Source: Actinomycetales bacterium
Lineage (GTDB): Bacteria; Actinomycetota; Actinomycetes; Actinomycetales; Dermatophilaceae
NCBI GenBank assembly: GCA_016710645.1
Contig: JADJVI010000008.1
Span: 26,225-90,224, forward strand
Length of the DNA: 64,000 bases
Reading direction: 5' to 3'
In this document: positions 52,688 through 62,323 of the stretch, in pieces
How positions within the stretch are numbered: the first letter of the stretch is position 1
Layout of the letters: the number at the start of each line of letters is the position of its first letter
The notes under the pieces: generated by a model
What the model saw: the letters and a program-made list of their open reading frames with translations, nothing else
Databases searched by the model: none
Told to the model about the DNA's origin: nothing
Made by a program: the position numbers and the translations under genes

Positions 52688-54403
52688 ATGACCGTCGCCG
52701 GTGACTCGCCAGCGATCCGCTCCGGCCCTGCTCACATGGTGGCCCGCGTGGCGGGGGTGTGGCGTCGGTCGCTGCAGTTCCGTGTTGTTGCGACCACGTT
52801 GGTCCTGGGGATGCTCGTGCTCGGGCTGGTGGGCACCTATCTCTACCAGCAGATCGGCGCGGGCCTCGTCGAGGACCGCCGCACCCTCGCCACCGCCGAG
52901 GCGCTGCAGCTGACCAAGAAGGTCAAGGTCGCCTTCGACCGCACCGACCAGGCGCAGGACCAACAGAGCCTGGCTCTGTTTGCTCAGGACATCGTTCAGG
53001 ACGTCGCCGGCACCGAGCGGTCCCGCTATGTGATCCTGCAGCGGCTGGTCGGCAACACCGCCACGGTCGTCATCCCCAGCGTCGTGAGCGGTGAGGTGGG
53101 GGAGGGGGTCATCCCCGAGGGCCTGCGACGCGCGGTCGCCGAGGACGCCAAGAACCAACAACAGCAGATCGTGCCGGTGAAGCTCACCGGCACCGCCGAC
53201 GCCGTCCCGTCGCTCATCGTGGGCCAACAGGTCACCCTGCCGCTGGCGGGGGGCTATGGCATCTACTACGTCTACCCGATGGAGCGCGAACGCGACTCTC
53301 TCGTCGTCGTCGGCCGCACCTTCCTCTACGGCGGCCTGGTCCTGCTGCTGCTCATCGGGGCAGTCGCCTACGTCGTGACGCGCCTTGTCGTGGCCCCGGT
53401 GCGTCGCGCAGCGGAGGTGGCCCAACGGCTGGCCTCGGGCACGCTGACCGAACGGATGGAGAGCCGCGGCGAGGACGACCTGGCCAGCTTGGCGACCTCG
53501 TTCAACGCCATGGCGGCCAGTTTGGAGCGGCAGATCGGGCAGCTGGAAAACCTGTCTCGCGTGCAGCAACGGTTCGTCTCGGACGTCTCGCACGAGCTAC
53601 GCACGCCCTTGACGACGATCCGCATGGCCGTTGACCTCATCTACGACGCGCGGGATGGGTTCGAGCCGGCGATGGCTCGCTCGGCGGAGTTGCTGCGCGG
53701 GGAACTCGACCGATTCGAGGCGCTGCTCGCCGATCTGCTGGAGATCAGCAGGTTCGACGCGGGGGCGGCGGTCCTCGACGTCGAGACCACCGACTTGCGG
53801 CGCACCGTGACCAAGGTCGTCGACGCCACCGCCCGGCTGGCCGAGGGCAAGGGCAGCCGGGTCACGGTGCTCGACCCGGGGCACCCCTGCGAGGCCGCGT
53901 TCGACCCGCGACGGATCGAACGCGTGCTGCGCAATCTCGTCGTCAACGCCATCGAACACGGCGAAGGTCGTCCGATCGAGATCAAGATCGAACGTAACGA
54001 CTCGGCGGTGGCGGTTGCGGTGCGCGACCACGGCGTCGGGTTGCGCCCCGGGGAGGCCGGCCTGGTCTTCAACCGCTTTTGGCGCGCTGACCCCGCCCGC
54101 GCTCGCACCACCGGCGGCACCGGTCTGGGCCTGTCCATCGCCCTGGAAGACGCTCGGCTACACCGCGGTTGGCTCCAGGCGTGGGGGGCGCCGGGGGAAG
54201 GCTCGTGTTTCCGGCTCACCCTGCCGCGCAGCGTTGACCGTCCCATTGATGCCTCCCCGCTGCCGCTCAACCCCCGCCATCCCCAGGTATCCGCCCCACT
54301 GCTCGCCGTCTCCAACGGTCTGGGCCCGGCGAGCCCCCCCGTGGAGCAACCGGTGGGTGCGACCGACCACCCTGGTATGCCGCGCAGCGAGGGCTTGCCG
54401 TGA
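52688..54403 (+). CDS. mtrB: Sensor histidine kinase MtrB
   Basis: 571 residues. Two membrane helices (about 34-55 and 215-238) enclose a ~160-residue extracellular sensor, then HAMP, H-box SDVSHELRTPLT with His302, and HATPase motifs (NAIEHGEG, GGTGLGLSIALEDA). A Pro-rich tail (~60 residues) follows the kinase domain. Phosphorylates MtrA. Starts 3 bases after mtrA. Confidence 0.95.
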   Translation: MTVAGDSPAIRSGPAHMVARVAGVWRRSLQFRVVATTLVLGMLVLGLVGTYLYQQIGAGLVEDRRTLATAEALQLTKKVKVAFDRTDQAQDQQSLALFAQDIVQDVAGTERSRYVILQRLVGNTATVVIPSVVSGEVGEGVIPEGLRRAVAEDAKNQQQQIVPVKLTGTADAVPSLIVGQQVTLPLAGGYGIYYVYPMERERDSLVVVGRTFLYGGLVLLLLIGAVAYVVTRLVVAPVRRAAEVAQRLASGTLTERMESRGEDDLASLATSFNAMAASLERQIGQLENLSRVQQRFVSDVSHELRTPLTTIRMAVDLIYDARDGFEPAMARSAELLRGELDRFEALLADLLEISRFDAGAAVLDVETTDLRRTVTKVVDATARLAEGKGSRVTVLDPGHPCEAAFDPRRIERVLRNLVVNAIEHGEGRPIEIKIERNDSAVAVAVRDHGVGLRPGEAGLVFNRFWRADPARARTTGGTGLGLSIALEDARLHRGWLQAWGAPGEGSCFRLTLPRSVDRPIDASPLPLNPRHPQVSAPLLAVSNGLGPASPPVEQPVGATDHPGMPRSEGLP

Positions 54404-56283
54404 ATTGGCCTCGCGGTCGCCTCCGGCTGCGCCCTCGGCCGGGCCCGCGCCGGCGATGGCCGGGGCAACGCAGGGCCCCGGCGATTCTGGCCACCCTGAT
54501 GTCGCTGGCGCCGCTCGGCGCCGTCAGTGGGTGTTTGGGGCTGCCGTCCAACAGCGCTGTGTCGGTCGGTCGGGGAGTGGACGAGCAGGTGGCGCCGGAA
54601 GCTCGCATTGTCGTGCCCGCCCCCGCCCCCGGTGCCGACGCCGACGACATCGTGCGGGGCTTCCTCCGGGCCGGTGCTGCCTTCCAGGAGACGCCCGACG
54701 GCGGAAGTGCCGTCGGCACGGAATACCTCGCGGCAGCGTCGGTCGACCGGTGGCGCCCCACGAGCGGGGTGACCGTCTTCGACCGCACCAGCCTGGTCGA
54801 GGTCTCGATGGTGGGCCCGGATCGCGTGCGTGCCACGGTCGTGGCCGTCGCAGTCATCGACGACATCGGCCGGTATCGGGAGCTCCCACCGAATACCACG
54901 ACCAGCGTCGAGTTCGGCCTGATCCAGGTCGGTGAAGAGTGGCGAATCCTGTTGCCGGAGAGCGGTTTCGGCATCTGGATCAACACCGACGACTTCAGTC
55001 GGGTCTTCTCGGCCTACCGCCTGCATTACGTGGGGATCGGCACGCGGTTCCTCGTCCCGGACGTGCGCTGGTTCCCCACCGGACCGCGCCTGGTGACCGC
55101 CTTGGCTCGCGCACAGCTCGGCGCGGTCCCGGAGCACCTGCGCGGAGCATGTGAGAGTGGCTTTCCCGAAGGCGCGAAACTGGCTCTGGATGCCGTGTCG
55201 GTCACCGACGGGATCGCCACGGTCGTGTTGTCGCCCATCGCCTCGACCGCAGATGCCCTCTCGCGACGCGAGATGTGGGCGCAATTGGCCGGGACACTGC
55301 TCGCCGTGCCTGGGGTCCTCGGAGTCAGCCTGGAGATTCAAGGCTCCGGTCGATTGGCGGTCGAGGAGGTGACGGGGGCGGTCCGGGGTCCGCGCGACCT
55401 CGGCTATGCCTGGGAACCGTTATGGAGTTCATCGACCGCACTGGTGCGGGTCGGCGATCAGCTCCGCACGGTCGACATGGCGCGGTTGGGGCAGGCCGGT
55501 GACGTGAGTGGCAACCCGCTGGCCCCCGACCTGCCGACCCTCAACTCGACGGTGACCGCCGTGGCATGGGCAGCTGATGGGGTCGGGCTCGCCGCCCTCA
55601 ATGCCCAGGGGACGCTGTTGCTCCGGTGGCGGGGCAAGACGCAGATCACCGTGCCCAGCTTCGCCACCGGGCTGACCCGTCCCTCGTTCGACGCGTTGGG
55701 TCGGCTCTGGGTGGCTGGCCAGGCGGACGGACGATCCTCCCTGTGGACGCTCAACGGGCTCGCCGCCCAGAGTGTGCCCGCGGACCGCATCGATCCGCCC
55801 TGGCTGGCCGGACGGACGGTTCGGGCGGTGGCGCCTTCTCCCGACGCCACGCGGCTGGCCATCGTGTCCCAGGGCGGCGACGGCATCGACCGTCTAGACA
55901 TTGCCGGCATCGTCAAGGACACCTCCGGACTGCCCAAGTCGCTCACCTCCCCCCTGCGGGTCGGCGAACCGCTGACCCGGGTCCTGGACACGGTGTGGAT
56001 GGACACGGCCACCGTGGCGGCCCTCGGATCGGTCGCGGCGGCGGACCCAGTGCGGCCGTTCGTCGTGGAGTTTGGCCAGGGCATCGGCCTGCGTCGGCGC
56101 GGCACCGTCGGTCCGGAGGAAAACCTCGTCCCCACGCCCCCCTCGCCACGCTGGGTGGTCTCCACGGGTGGCCCGCGAGGTCTCGTCGTCGTGAGCGACC
56201 TGCCCGGAGTGCTGGTGCGCGTCGGTGGCGGCTGGCTGCGGTTGACCGGCGCGACCGAACTGGTGGTCCCTCCGGTCCATTGA
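54400..56283 (+). CDS. lpqB: Lipoprotein LpqB
   Basis: 627 residues. Arg-rich N-terminus and lipobox LGAVSGC with Cys45 mark a lipoprotein. The middle holds a GerMN-like sporulation/germination domain (about 200-330) and the C-terminal half a beta-propeller-like region. LpqB interacts with the MtrB sensor domain in mycobacteria. GTG overlaps the mtrB stop (GTGA). Confidence 0.94.
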   Translation: MNWPRGRLRLRPRPGPRRRWPGQRRAPAILATLMSLAPLGAVSGCLGLPSNSAVSVGRGVDEQVAPEARIVVPAPAPGADADDIVRGFLRAGAAFQETPDGGSAVGTEYLAAASVDRWRPTSGVTVFDRTSLVEVSMVGPDRVRATVVAVAVIDDIGRYRELPPNTTTSVEFGLIQVGEEWRILLPESGFGIWINTDDFSRVFSAYRLHYVGIGTRFLVPDVRWFPTGPRLVTALARAQLGAVPEHLRGACESGFPEGAKLALDAVSVTDGIATVVLSPIASTADALSRREMWAQLAGTLLAVPGVLGVSLEIQGSGRLAVEEVTGAVRGPRDLGYAWEPLWSSSTALVRVGDQLRTVDMARLGQAGDVSGNPLAPDLPTLNSTVTAVAWAADGVGLAALNAQGTLLLRWRGKTQITVPSFATGLTRPSFDALGRLWVAGQADGRSSLWTLNGLAAQSVPADRIDPPWLAGRTVRAVAPSPDATRLAIVSQGGDGIDRLDIAGIVKDTSGLPKSLTSPLRVGEPLTRVLDTVWMDTATVAALGSVAAADPVRPFVVEFGQGIGLRRRGTVGPEENLVPTPPSPRWVVSTGGPRGLVVVSDLPGVLVRVGGGWLRLTGATELVVPPVH

Positions 56284-56406
56284 CTCGACTCGGGCGACGT
56301 CCCGGCTCGACGCTCACTGTCCACAACCGATCCCGTCCGGTCCCGTCGTCCACAGCCATGGGTGAACTGACTCGCAGGGCCTCCGAGGCAAGTGCAGGGT
56401 GGTCTC

Positions 56407-57177
56407 ATGTGGCGGACTTGGGAGGCGCTCGCAGACCTTGTGCTGGCGCGGGAGTGCGCAGCCTGCGCCGTCCCGGGCGCGACGTTGTGCCCCGCCTGCC
56501 GCGCCGATCTCCAGGCTCAGCGGTATGCCGTGCCGCGCGAAGTCCGACCCATCCCTGCGCCACCGGGTTTGCCGGTGGTGGTCGCCAGCGCTCGATATGC
56601 CGGGGCGATGCGAAGGACGATCGTCGCCTTCAAGGACGAAGGGCGATCTGATCTCGGGCGGTTGCTGGCCCCGCTCCTCAGTGGTGCGCTGCGGCTACTG
56701 CTCAGCGATCTCGCGGGGCCGGTGTTGGTCCTGCCGATGCCGTCGTCAGCTGCGGCGACCAGACGGCGTGGGGACCGCCCGGTGCTCACCCTGGCCCGAC
56801 GAGCTGGCCGAGATCTCGGCGGCGCCCGGGCCGGACCGTTGTCGGAGTCGGCCCCGGGGTCGGTGCCGATGACCGGTCACATCGTGGCTGCGCTCACGAC
56901 CGGCCGGCGGGTGGCCGACCAGTCCCACCTGGGGGCTCAGGCGCGAGCGGCCAACCTGTCCGGCGCGTATGCCGTGACCCGACGGCATACCGAGGTGGTG
57001 CGCCGTCACCCGGTCGTGCTCGTCGACGATGTCGTGACGACCGGCGCGACGCTAGCCGAAGCATCCCGGGCGGTGCGGGAAGTCGGTGGCGTGGTGCTGG
57101 GGGCCGCCGTCATCGCGGCGACCGAGCGACGACACGCCTGTCGAACTGCTGATGAGGGGGCGCTCTGGCCGGGGTAG
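56407..57177 (+). CDS. comF: ComF-family phosphoribosyltransferase
   Basis: 256 residues. N-terminal zinc finger (ECAACAVPGATLCPACRADL) and a C-terminal PRTase fold with the PRPP loop VVLVDDVVTTGATL. ComF proteins aid single-stranded DNA handling during natural transformation in other bacteria; the actinobacterial copy next to lpqB (Rv3242c) has no proven role. ATG 56407 chosen; GTG 56392 is possible. Contains a close inverted pair of GTATGCCGT (56967-56990). Confidence 0.85.
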   Translation: MWRTWEALADLVLARECAACAVPGATLCPACRADLQAQRYAVPREVRPIPAPPGLPVVVASARYAGAMRRTIVAFKDEGRSDLGRLLAPLLSGALRLLLSDLAGPVLVLPMPSSAAATRRRGDRPVLTLARRAGRDLGGARAGPLSESAPGSVPMTGHIVAALTTGRRVADQSHLGAQARAANLSGAYAVTRRHTEVVRRHPVVLVDDVVTTGATLAEASRAVREVGGVVLGAAVIAATERRHACRTADEGALWPG

Positions 57178-57290
57178 GCCGTCGCGGGATACGGTGGGAG
57201 ACACACCGTCCACGACACGGGAGGTGAGGCGCCAGGTCTTCGGGGTCTGCCCGGCCCGCTCTCACTCACCTGCGTGTCAAGGAGGCTTTT
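57178..57290 (+). promoter_or_regulatory. hpf leader region
   Basis: TACGGT near 57192 could be a -10 giving a leader of about 90 bases. AAGGAGG lies just before the GTG at 57291. No other structure seen. Confidence 0.35.
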
Positions 57291-57905
57291 GTGGACATCG
57301 TCGTTACCGGCCGTCACATCCAGATCTCCGAGCGGTTCCGGGGCTACCTCGACGAGCGACTGGGCAAGATCGTGCAAATCGCGCCCAAGGTGGACAAGGT
57401 CGAGGTGGTCGTCACCCACGAGAACACCGCCCGCAACTCCGAATGTGTCGAGTTGACCTGCAAGGACCGTGGGTCGGTCGTGCGCGCCGAGGCATTCAAC
57501 GACGACAAATACGCAGCGGTCGACCTCGCGGTCGAGAAGCTCGTCGAGCGGCTCCGTCGGGCCAATAGCAGGCGTCGCACCGCCATTCGCGGCCGTGGCG
57601 AACCGGCGCGGGCAGCGGTGCCCGTGGCGCCCGCTGTGCCCGTTCTCGCCGAGGTGGGCGCTGCCAGTGGCGACCCGGCTCCGACGCCCGACGGTCCCTT
57701 CGGTGCGGTCGGCGATTCCCCGATCGAGGTCCGCGAGAAGGTGCACCCCAGCACCCCGATGACCCTCGGCGAGGCCGTCAACCGAATGGAGCTCGTCGGG
57801 CACGACTTCTACCTGTTCAACGACGCCGACACCGGCAAAGCCAGCGTCGTCTATCGCCGCCGGGGTTGGTCCTACGGAGTGATCCATCTCGAGCCCACTG
57901 CGTGA
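57291..57905 (+). CDS. hpf: Long-form ribosome hibernation promoting factor
   Basis: 204 residues. N-terminal RaiA/HPF domain (MDIVVTGRHIQISERFRGYLDERLGKI; to ~98), Ala/Pro-rich linker, and C-terminal dimerisation domain (KVHPSTPMTLGEAVNRMELVGHDFYLFND). Links 70S ribosomes into 100S dimers in stationary phase or stress. Orthologue of Rv3241c. Confidence 0.94.
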   Translation: MDIVVTGRHIQISERFRGYLDERLGKIVQIAPKVDKVEVVVTHENTARNSECVELTCKDRGSVVRAEAFNDDKYAAVDLAVEKLVERLRRANSRRRTAIRGRGEPARAAVPVAPAVPVLAEVGAASGDPAPTPDGPFGAVGDSPIEVREKVHPSTPMTLGEAVNRMELVGHDFYLFNDADTGKASVVYRRRGWSYGVIHLEPTA

Positions 57906-57960
57906 CCGCGTGCGGATACCCGTGGACACGCGGAGGCCGGCCCGTGGCATCATGCCCAGC

Positions 57961-58653
57961 GTGACTGACCAGCAGCCTGCGGGCCGGCCTCCGATCCGGG
58001 TCCTCGTCGCCGACGACCATGCGTTGTTCCGGCGCGGCCTTCGCACCGTGCTGGAGTTCGACGGTGACATCGTCGTCGTCGACGAGGCGGAGGACGGGAT
58101 CGCCGCGGTCGAGAAGGCCGAGGCCAGCGTGCCGGACGTCGTGCTGATGGACGTGCGGATGCCGCGCTGCGGGGGGATCGAGGCATGCCAGGCGATCAAG
58201 GCTCGGGTGCCCTCGGCCCGCATCGTCATGTTGACGATGTCCGATGCCGAGTCCGATCTCTTCGACGCGGTGCGCGCAGGTGCCAACGGCTATGTCCTCA
58301 AGGACGTCCCAGGCGAGGAGATTGCAGCCGGGGTGCGGGCCGTGCAGGACGGCGACTCGCTCATCAGTCCGTCGATGGCCTCCAAACTCCTCGCCGAGTT
58401 CGCGCTGATGCGGCGGCGGGATACCGAGGTCGTCGGCACCGTCCTGCCCAAGCTCACTGAGCGCGAGGTCGAGGTGCTCGGGCTCGTCGCCCGCGGAATG
58501 GGCAACCGGGAGATCGGCCGGATGCTGTTCATCTCGGAGAACACGGTGAAGAACCACGTGCGCAACATCCTCGAGAAGCTGCAGCTGCACACCCGGATGG
58601 AAGCCGCGATGTATGCGGTCCGCCAAAATCTCATCAACCCGCCCACCGGCTGA
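57961..58653 (+). CDS. NarL/FixJ-type response regulator
   Basis: 230 residues from GTG 57961. Receiver with ADDH acidic pocket, phospho-site Asp64 (VVLMDVRMP), conserved Lys in LKD, and a LuxR helix-turn-helix (LTEREVEVLGLVARGMGNREIGRMLFISENTVKNHV). No kinase gene nearby, so orphan. Conserved between hpf and secA in many actinobacteria. GTG 57961 is 7 bases after a CATCAT box; GTG 57910 and ATG 57952 are alternatives. Confidence 0.88.
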   Translation: MTDQQPAGRPPIRVLVADDHALFRRGLRTVLEFDGDIVVVDEAEDGIAAVEKAEASVPDVVLMDVRMPRCGGIEACQAIKARVPSARIVMLTMSDAESDLFDAVRAGANGYVLKDVPGEEIAAGVRAVQDGDSLISPSMASKLLAEFALMRRRDTEVVGTVLPKLTEREVEVLGLVARGMGNREIGRMLFISENTVKNHVRNILEKLQLHTRMEAAMYAVRQNLINPPTG

Positions 58654-58656
58654 CTC

Positions 58657-59910
58657 GTGCGCGCTCTCGGCCAGGCACAAGCCCGGCGGATCGCCCTCGC
58701 CGCCCAGGGGTTCGGCCGACCACGGCCGGTCACGTCGGCTGTTGGCGATGTCGGCGCCGTCGGCACGGTCGGCGTCGGTACCCGAGAACTGCAGCGGGTC
58801 ATCGACACCATCGGCGTCGTGCAGATCGACAGCGTCAACGTCCTCACCCGCAGTCACTACCTGCCGTTCTTCTCGCGGCTAGGCCCCTACGACACCGCAC
58901 TGCTCGACCGCGCTCGCGACCGGGCCCCGCGACGGCTGGTCGAATACTGGGCCCACGAGGCCGCGCTCATCCCACCCCGCTCCTGGCCGTTGTTCGCCCA
59001 GCGCATGCAGGCCGCCGACGAGGAGGCGTGGGGCGGCATGCGGCGGGTCCGCGAGCAGCACCCGGGGCTGGTCGAGGCGGTGCTGGCCGAGGTCGAGGCC
59101 CACGGGCCACTAACCTCTCGCCAGGTCGAAGCCGCCTTGGCCCACGACCACCCCCGCGAGTCGGACAACTGGGGCTGGAACTGGTCGGCGGTCAAGAGTT
59201 CGCTGGAGTGGCTGTTCTGGTCCGGGCAGGTGTCCAGCGCAGGGCGCACCCAGCAGTTCGAACGCCGGTATGCCGTGCCAGCCGCCGTCCTGCCCCCCGC
59301 CGTGGTAGCCGAGCGAGCGCGCTGGACCGACCGGCATACCGAAGGCGGGGATGCGGCCGCGGTGCTGGAGCTCTCTCGCATCGCGGCCAAGGCCGTGGGC
59401 GTCGGCACGCTCCCGTGCCTGGCCGACTACTTCCGGCTGCCGGCTCGGGTCGTCGCGCCAGCGATCGAGAGCCTGGTCCGAGCGGGCGAGATGGAGCCGG
59501 TCACGATCGAGGGGTGGCGCCGACCGGCATACCTGTATGCCGGGGCGCGCAGGCCGCGCGAGATCCGCGCCCGAGCGTTGGTCAGCCCCTTCGACTCGCT
59601 GGTCTGGCAGCGCGAGCGCACCGAGGCGCTGTTCGGGGTCCGTTTCCGGCTTGAGATCTACACCCCGGCCGCCAAACGGGTGCATGGCTACTACGTGCTG
59701 CCGTTCGTCCACGGCGATCAGATCGTGGCCCGGTGTGACCTCAAAGCCGACCGCACCGCCGGGGTGCTGCGGGTCCAGCAGGTCACCTGGGAGCCAGGAA
59801 GCGACGGCGCGGACCGGGCTGCCCTCGCCGCTGAACTCGACGCGATGGCCGGCTGGCTCGGGCTGCGCGATGTCGTGCAGGCCGACCGGCCCGTGATTGC
59901 GCCATCATGA
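58657..59910 (+). CDS. YcaQ/AlkX-type winged-helix DNA glycosylase
   Basis: 417 residues, HTH_42 family. VVQIDSVNVLTRSHYL contains the catalytic Gln56-x-Asp58 pair of the family that removes crosslinked or bulky alkylated bases; PFDSLVWQRERTEALFGVRFRLEIY is a strong C-terminal family motif. Starts 3 bases after the regulator stop. With the AlkA-like gene at 31 kb it adds to alkylation repair. Contains a tight motif pair at 59524-59543. Confidence 0.87.
   Translation: MRALGQAQARRIALAAQGFGRPRPVTSAVGDVGAVGTVGVGTRELQRVIDTIGVVQIDSVNVLTRSHYLPFFSRLGPYDTALLDRARDRAPRRLVEYWAHEAALIPPRSWPLFAQRMQAADEEAWGGMRRVREQHPGLVEAVLAEVEAHGPLTSRQVEAALAHDHPRESDNWGWNWSAVKSSLEWLFWSGQVSSAGRTQQFERRYAVPAAVLPPAVVAERARWTDRHTEGGDAAAVLELSRIAAKAVGVGTLPCLADYFRLPARVVAPAIESLVRAGEMEPVTIEGWRRPAYLYAGARRPREIRARALVSPFDSLVWQRERTEALFGVRFRLEIYTPAAKRVHGYYVLPFVHGDQIVARCDLKADRTAGVLRVQQVTWEPGSDGADRAALAAELDAMAGWLGLRDVVQADRPVIAPS
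59524..59543. repeat. Inverted CCGGCATAC/GTATGCCGG pair inside the YcaQ-type gene
   Basis: 9-bp arms (59524-59532, 59535-59543) separated by two bases. Encodes RPAYLYAGA. A strong cruciform or RNA hairpin inside coding sequence. Confidence 0.8.
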
Positions 59911-59914
59911 CGCC

Positions 59915-61255
59915 ATGAGCATCCGGCCTGGTGCCCCGCCCGGAGCCCCGCCTGGAGACGGCACCGGACACCAGAGGGCAACCGAGTCGGCTCCCCGGCG
60001 CTCGGGAGTCCATCGGGCCTGGTTCGTCGCGGCCGCGGTGGTGTCAGCACTCATCGCGGCAGCTGGCTTCCGGTCCTCGACCGGCGCGCTGATCGAGCCG
60101 TTGGAGGCAACGTTCGGCTGGTCGAGGACGACGACCTCCGGTGCGGTGACCGTCAACCTCGTGCTCTTTGGAGTGACCGCGCCGTTCGCCGCCGCCCTCA
60201 TGGACCGCTTCGGCATTCGGCGCGTCCTGTCGGTGGCGTTGGTTTTGGTGAGCCTCGGCTCCGGGTTGACCATCTGGATGACGGCCCCGTGGCAGCTGTG
60301 GATCCTCTGGGGCCTGCTCGTCGGCGTCGGCACGGGGGCGATGGCGCTGGTGCTCGGCTCCATCGTCGCGAACCGCTGGTTCCAGACCCGTCGCGGGCTG
60401 GTCACCGGTGTCTTCTCGGCGGCCTCCTCGACCGGCCAGCTCGTCTTCCTGCCGGCCATCGCGACGCTCGCCGAAGGCCCGGGCTGGCGGTATGCCGCGG
60501 GCCTCACCTCTGTCGCTGCGCTCGCGCTCGTCCCGATCATCGTCGGAGTGGTGCGAGACTGGCCAGCCGATGTCGGTGTCCCGCCCTACGGCAGCGACGC
60601 GATCGTCGAACCGCCGGCACGGCATACCGGTCGGGGGAGTTCTCCCGCGGCACGGGCCATCCAGGTGTTGCGCGAGGCGGGCCCGGTCCCCGCGTTCTGG
60701 GTGCTGGCGGGGACCTTCTTCGTGTGTGGGTGGTCGACCAACGGCCTGATCGGCACCCACTTCATCCCGGCCGCCCACGACCACGGGATGCCGGCCAAGA
60801 CCGCTGCCAGCTTGCTCGCGCTGATCGGCATCTTCGACATTCTCGGCACCGTGGCCTCTGGCTGGCTCACCGATCGGGTCGATCCGCGGCTGCTGCTGGC
60901 CGTCTATTACGCCCTGCGTGGGCTGTCGCTTCTCGTCGTGCCTGCTGTGCTCGGCCCGGATGTGCAGCCCAGCCTGTTCCTCTTCATCGTCTTCTACGGT
61001 CTGGACTGGGTCGCGACAGTGCCCCCGACCATGGCGTTGTGTCGCATTCACTTCGGCCTCGAGCGTTCTAGCGTCGTGTTCGGCTGGGTCTTCGCTTCCC
61101 ACATGGTCGGTGCCGGGATTGCCGCCGCGTATGCCGGGTGGATGCGCGAGTCGACGGGGGACTACTTCGCCGCGTGGCTCACGGCCGGCGGGTTGTGCGT
61201 CCTGGCCGCGGCCGCGTGTTACGTCATGCCCAGGCGTCGCGAACCCATCGGCTGA
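59915..61255 (+). CDS. MFS transporter
   Basis: 446 residues with twelve predicted helices after a ~40-residue Gly/Pro/Arg-rich cytoplasmic tail. DRFGIRRVL between helices 2 and 3 is the MFS A-motif, and TDRVDPRLLL its second-half copy. Resembles the monocarboxylate/oxalate-formate-type antiporter group. ATG 59915 lies 4 bases after the preceding stop. Substrate unknown. Confidence 0.85.
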   Translation: MSIRPGAPPGAPPGDGTGHQRATESAPRRSGVHRAWFVAAAVVSALIAAAGFRSSTGALIEPLEATFGWSRTTTSGAVTVNLVLFGVTAPFAAALMDRFGIRRVLSVALVLVSLGSGLTIWMTAPWQLWILWGLLVGVGTGAMALVLGSIVANRWFQTRRGLVTGVFSAASSTGQLVFLPAIATLAEGPGWRYAAGLTSVAALALVPIIVGVVRDWPADVGVPPYGSDAIVEPPARHTGRGSSPAARAIQVLREAGPVPAFWVLAGTFFVCGWSTNGLIGTHFIPAAHDHGMPAKTAASLLALIGIFDILGTVASGWLTDRVDPRLLLAVYYALRGLSLLVVPAVLGPDVQPSLFLFIVFYGLDWVATVPPTMALCRIHFGLERSSVVFGWVFASHMVGAGIAAAYAGWMRESTGDYFAAWLTAGGLCVLAAAACYVMPRRREPIG

Positions 61256-61321
61256 CGGCTGTCGTCCCCTCGGTGGGCGCGCCTGAATGGCTCCCACAGG
61301 CGGGGATGCCAGGCTGTCAGG

Positions 61322-62323
61322 GTGGCTCGTGCGACTCCTGACCTGACGCGTCGTCAGTGGCTGATCGTCCTGGGCGTCGCTGGGGTTGCCGCATCCTGCA
61401 ACCGCAGCGATGCCGTGGCCGAGCCAGAGCCGCCCGCCACGTCGACCACCGCGGCGACTGCGAGCGCCAGCCCAAGCTCGACCAAGAAGCCATCATCGAC
61501 GAAGGGCACCACCAACCCCCCAACGGCAAAGCCGACTCCCACGCCGACCCCCACGCCGAGCGTGCCACCGGGTGCGGTGAGCGCAGGCGGCTTCGATGAG
61601 GCTGCGGCCGCAACGCTTGGCCGCGAGATCGCCGGTCTGGTGGCCGGGTCCAAGGTCGCCATCGGCGTGGGGCTGCGTGACGTCGGCTCAGGACGCACCT
61701 TCGTCTACTCCAGCGCCCCGACCTTCCAACTGGCCAGCTCGGTCAAGGTCGACATCCTCGTCGCCACGATGATCAAGGCCCGGGACGGTGGTGGCTCGTT
61801 GACCGCCACCCAGCGCGCACAGGCCACGACGATGATTCGCAACAGCGACAACACGGCCGCGATGGCGATGTTCAACGCCATGGGACGAGCCACCGGGATG
61901 GACAAGATGTACGCGCGGATGGGGATGGCGCACACCAAGGCCGGCCCTGGTGGATGGTGGGGCACCAGCACGTCGAGCGTGGCCGACCGCCTGCAGCTGA
62001 TGAGCCATGTGGCCGGACACGGCACGGTGCTGCACCCGGACGACGCCGCCTTCATCCTGGGGCTGATGCGGTCGGTTCAGGCCGGTCAACGTTGGGGGGC
62101 CGGCCAGGTCGGCGCTGCCGGAGAGACCGTCGCCGTCAAGAACGGCTGGGTCACCGACAGCGACGACGGCAACCGCTGGATCATCTGCACCGAGGGCATC
62201 ATCACGGCCGGCGGGAAGGAACTCCTGCTCACCGCGCTGACCCGCAGCAATTCCTCTCAGGGCGCCGGCGTCTCGCGGGTCACCCAATCGTTGGCCAAGG
62301 CCCGCGCAACGCTCGGCGTCTAG
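61322..62323 (+). CDS. Beta-lactamase-like serine hydrolase lipoprotein
   Basis: 333 residues. TRRQWLIVLGVAGVAASC is a twin-arginine-like lipoprotein signal with Cys26, then a Ser/Thr/Pro linker with PTPTPTPTP. The catalytic domain keeps the class A order: Ser139-x-x-Lys142 (SSVK), SDN in RNSDNTAAM, and KNG in place of the usual KTG. May be a beta-lactamase or a wall-active penicillin-recognising esterase. Its TAG stop overlaps the opposing gene's stop in CTAG. Confidence 0.82.
   Translation: MARATPDLTRRQWLIVLGVAGVAASCNRSDAVAEPEPPATSTTAATASASPSSTKKPSSTKGTTNPPTAKPTPTPTPTPSVPPGAVSAGGFDEAAAATLGREIAGLVAGSKVAIGVGLRDVGSGRTFVYSSAPTFQLASSVKVDILVATMIKARDGGGSLTATQRAQATTMIRNSDNTAAMAMFNAMGRATGMDKMYARMGMAHTKAGPGGWWGTSTSSVADRLQLMSHVAGHGTVLHPDDAAFILGLMRSVQAGQRWGAGQVGAAGETVAVKNGWVTDSDDGNRWIICTEGIITAGGKELLLTALTRSNSSQGAGVSRVTQSLAKARATLGV

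Noticed and set aside
56407..57177. comF as evidence that the cell is naturally competent
   Set aside because: The gene is in a block conserved in non-competent actinobacteria; alone it does not support uptake, so it is not used to prove the uptake-signal idea.
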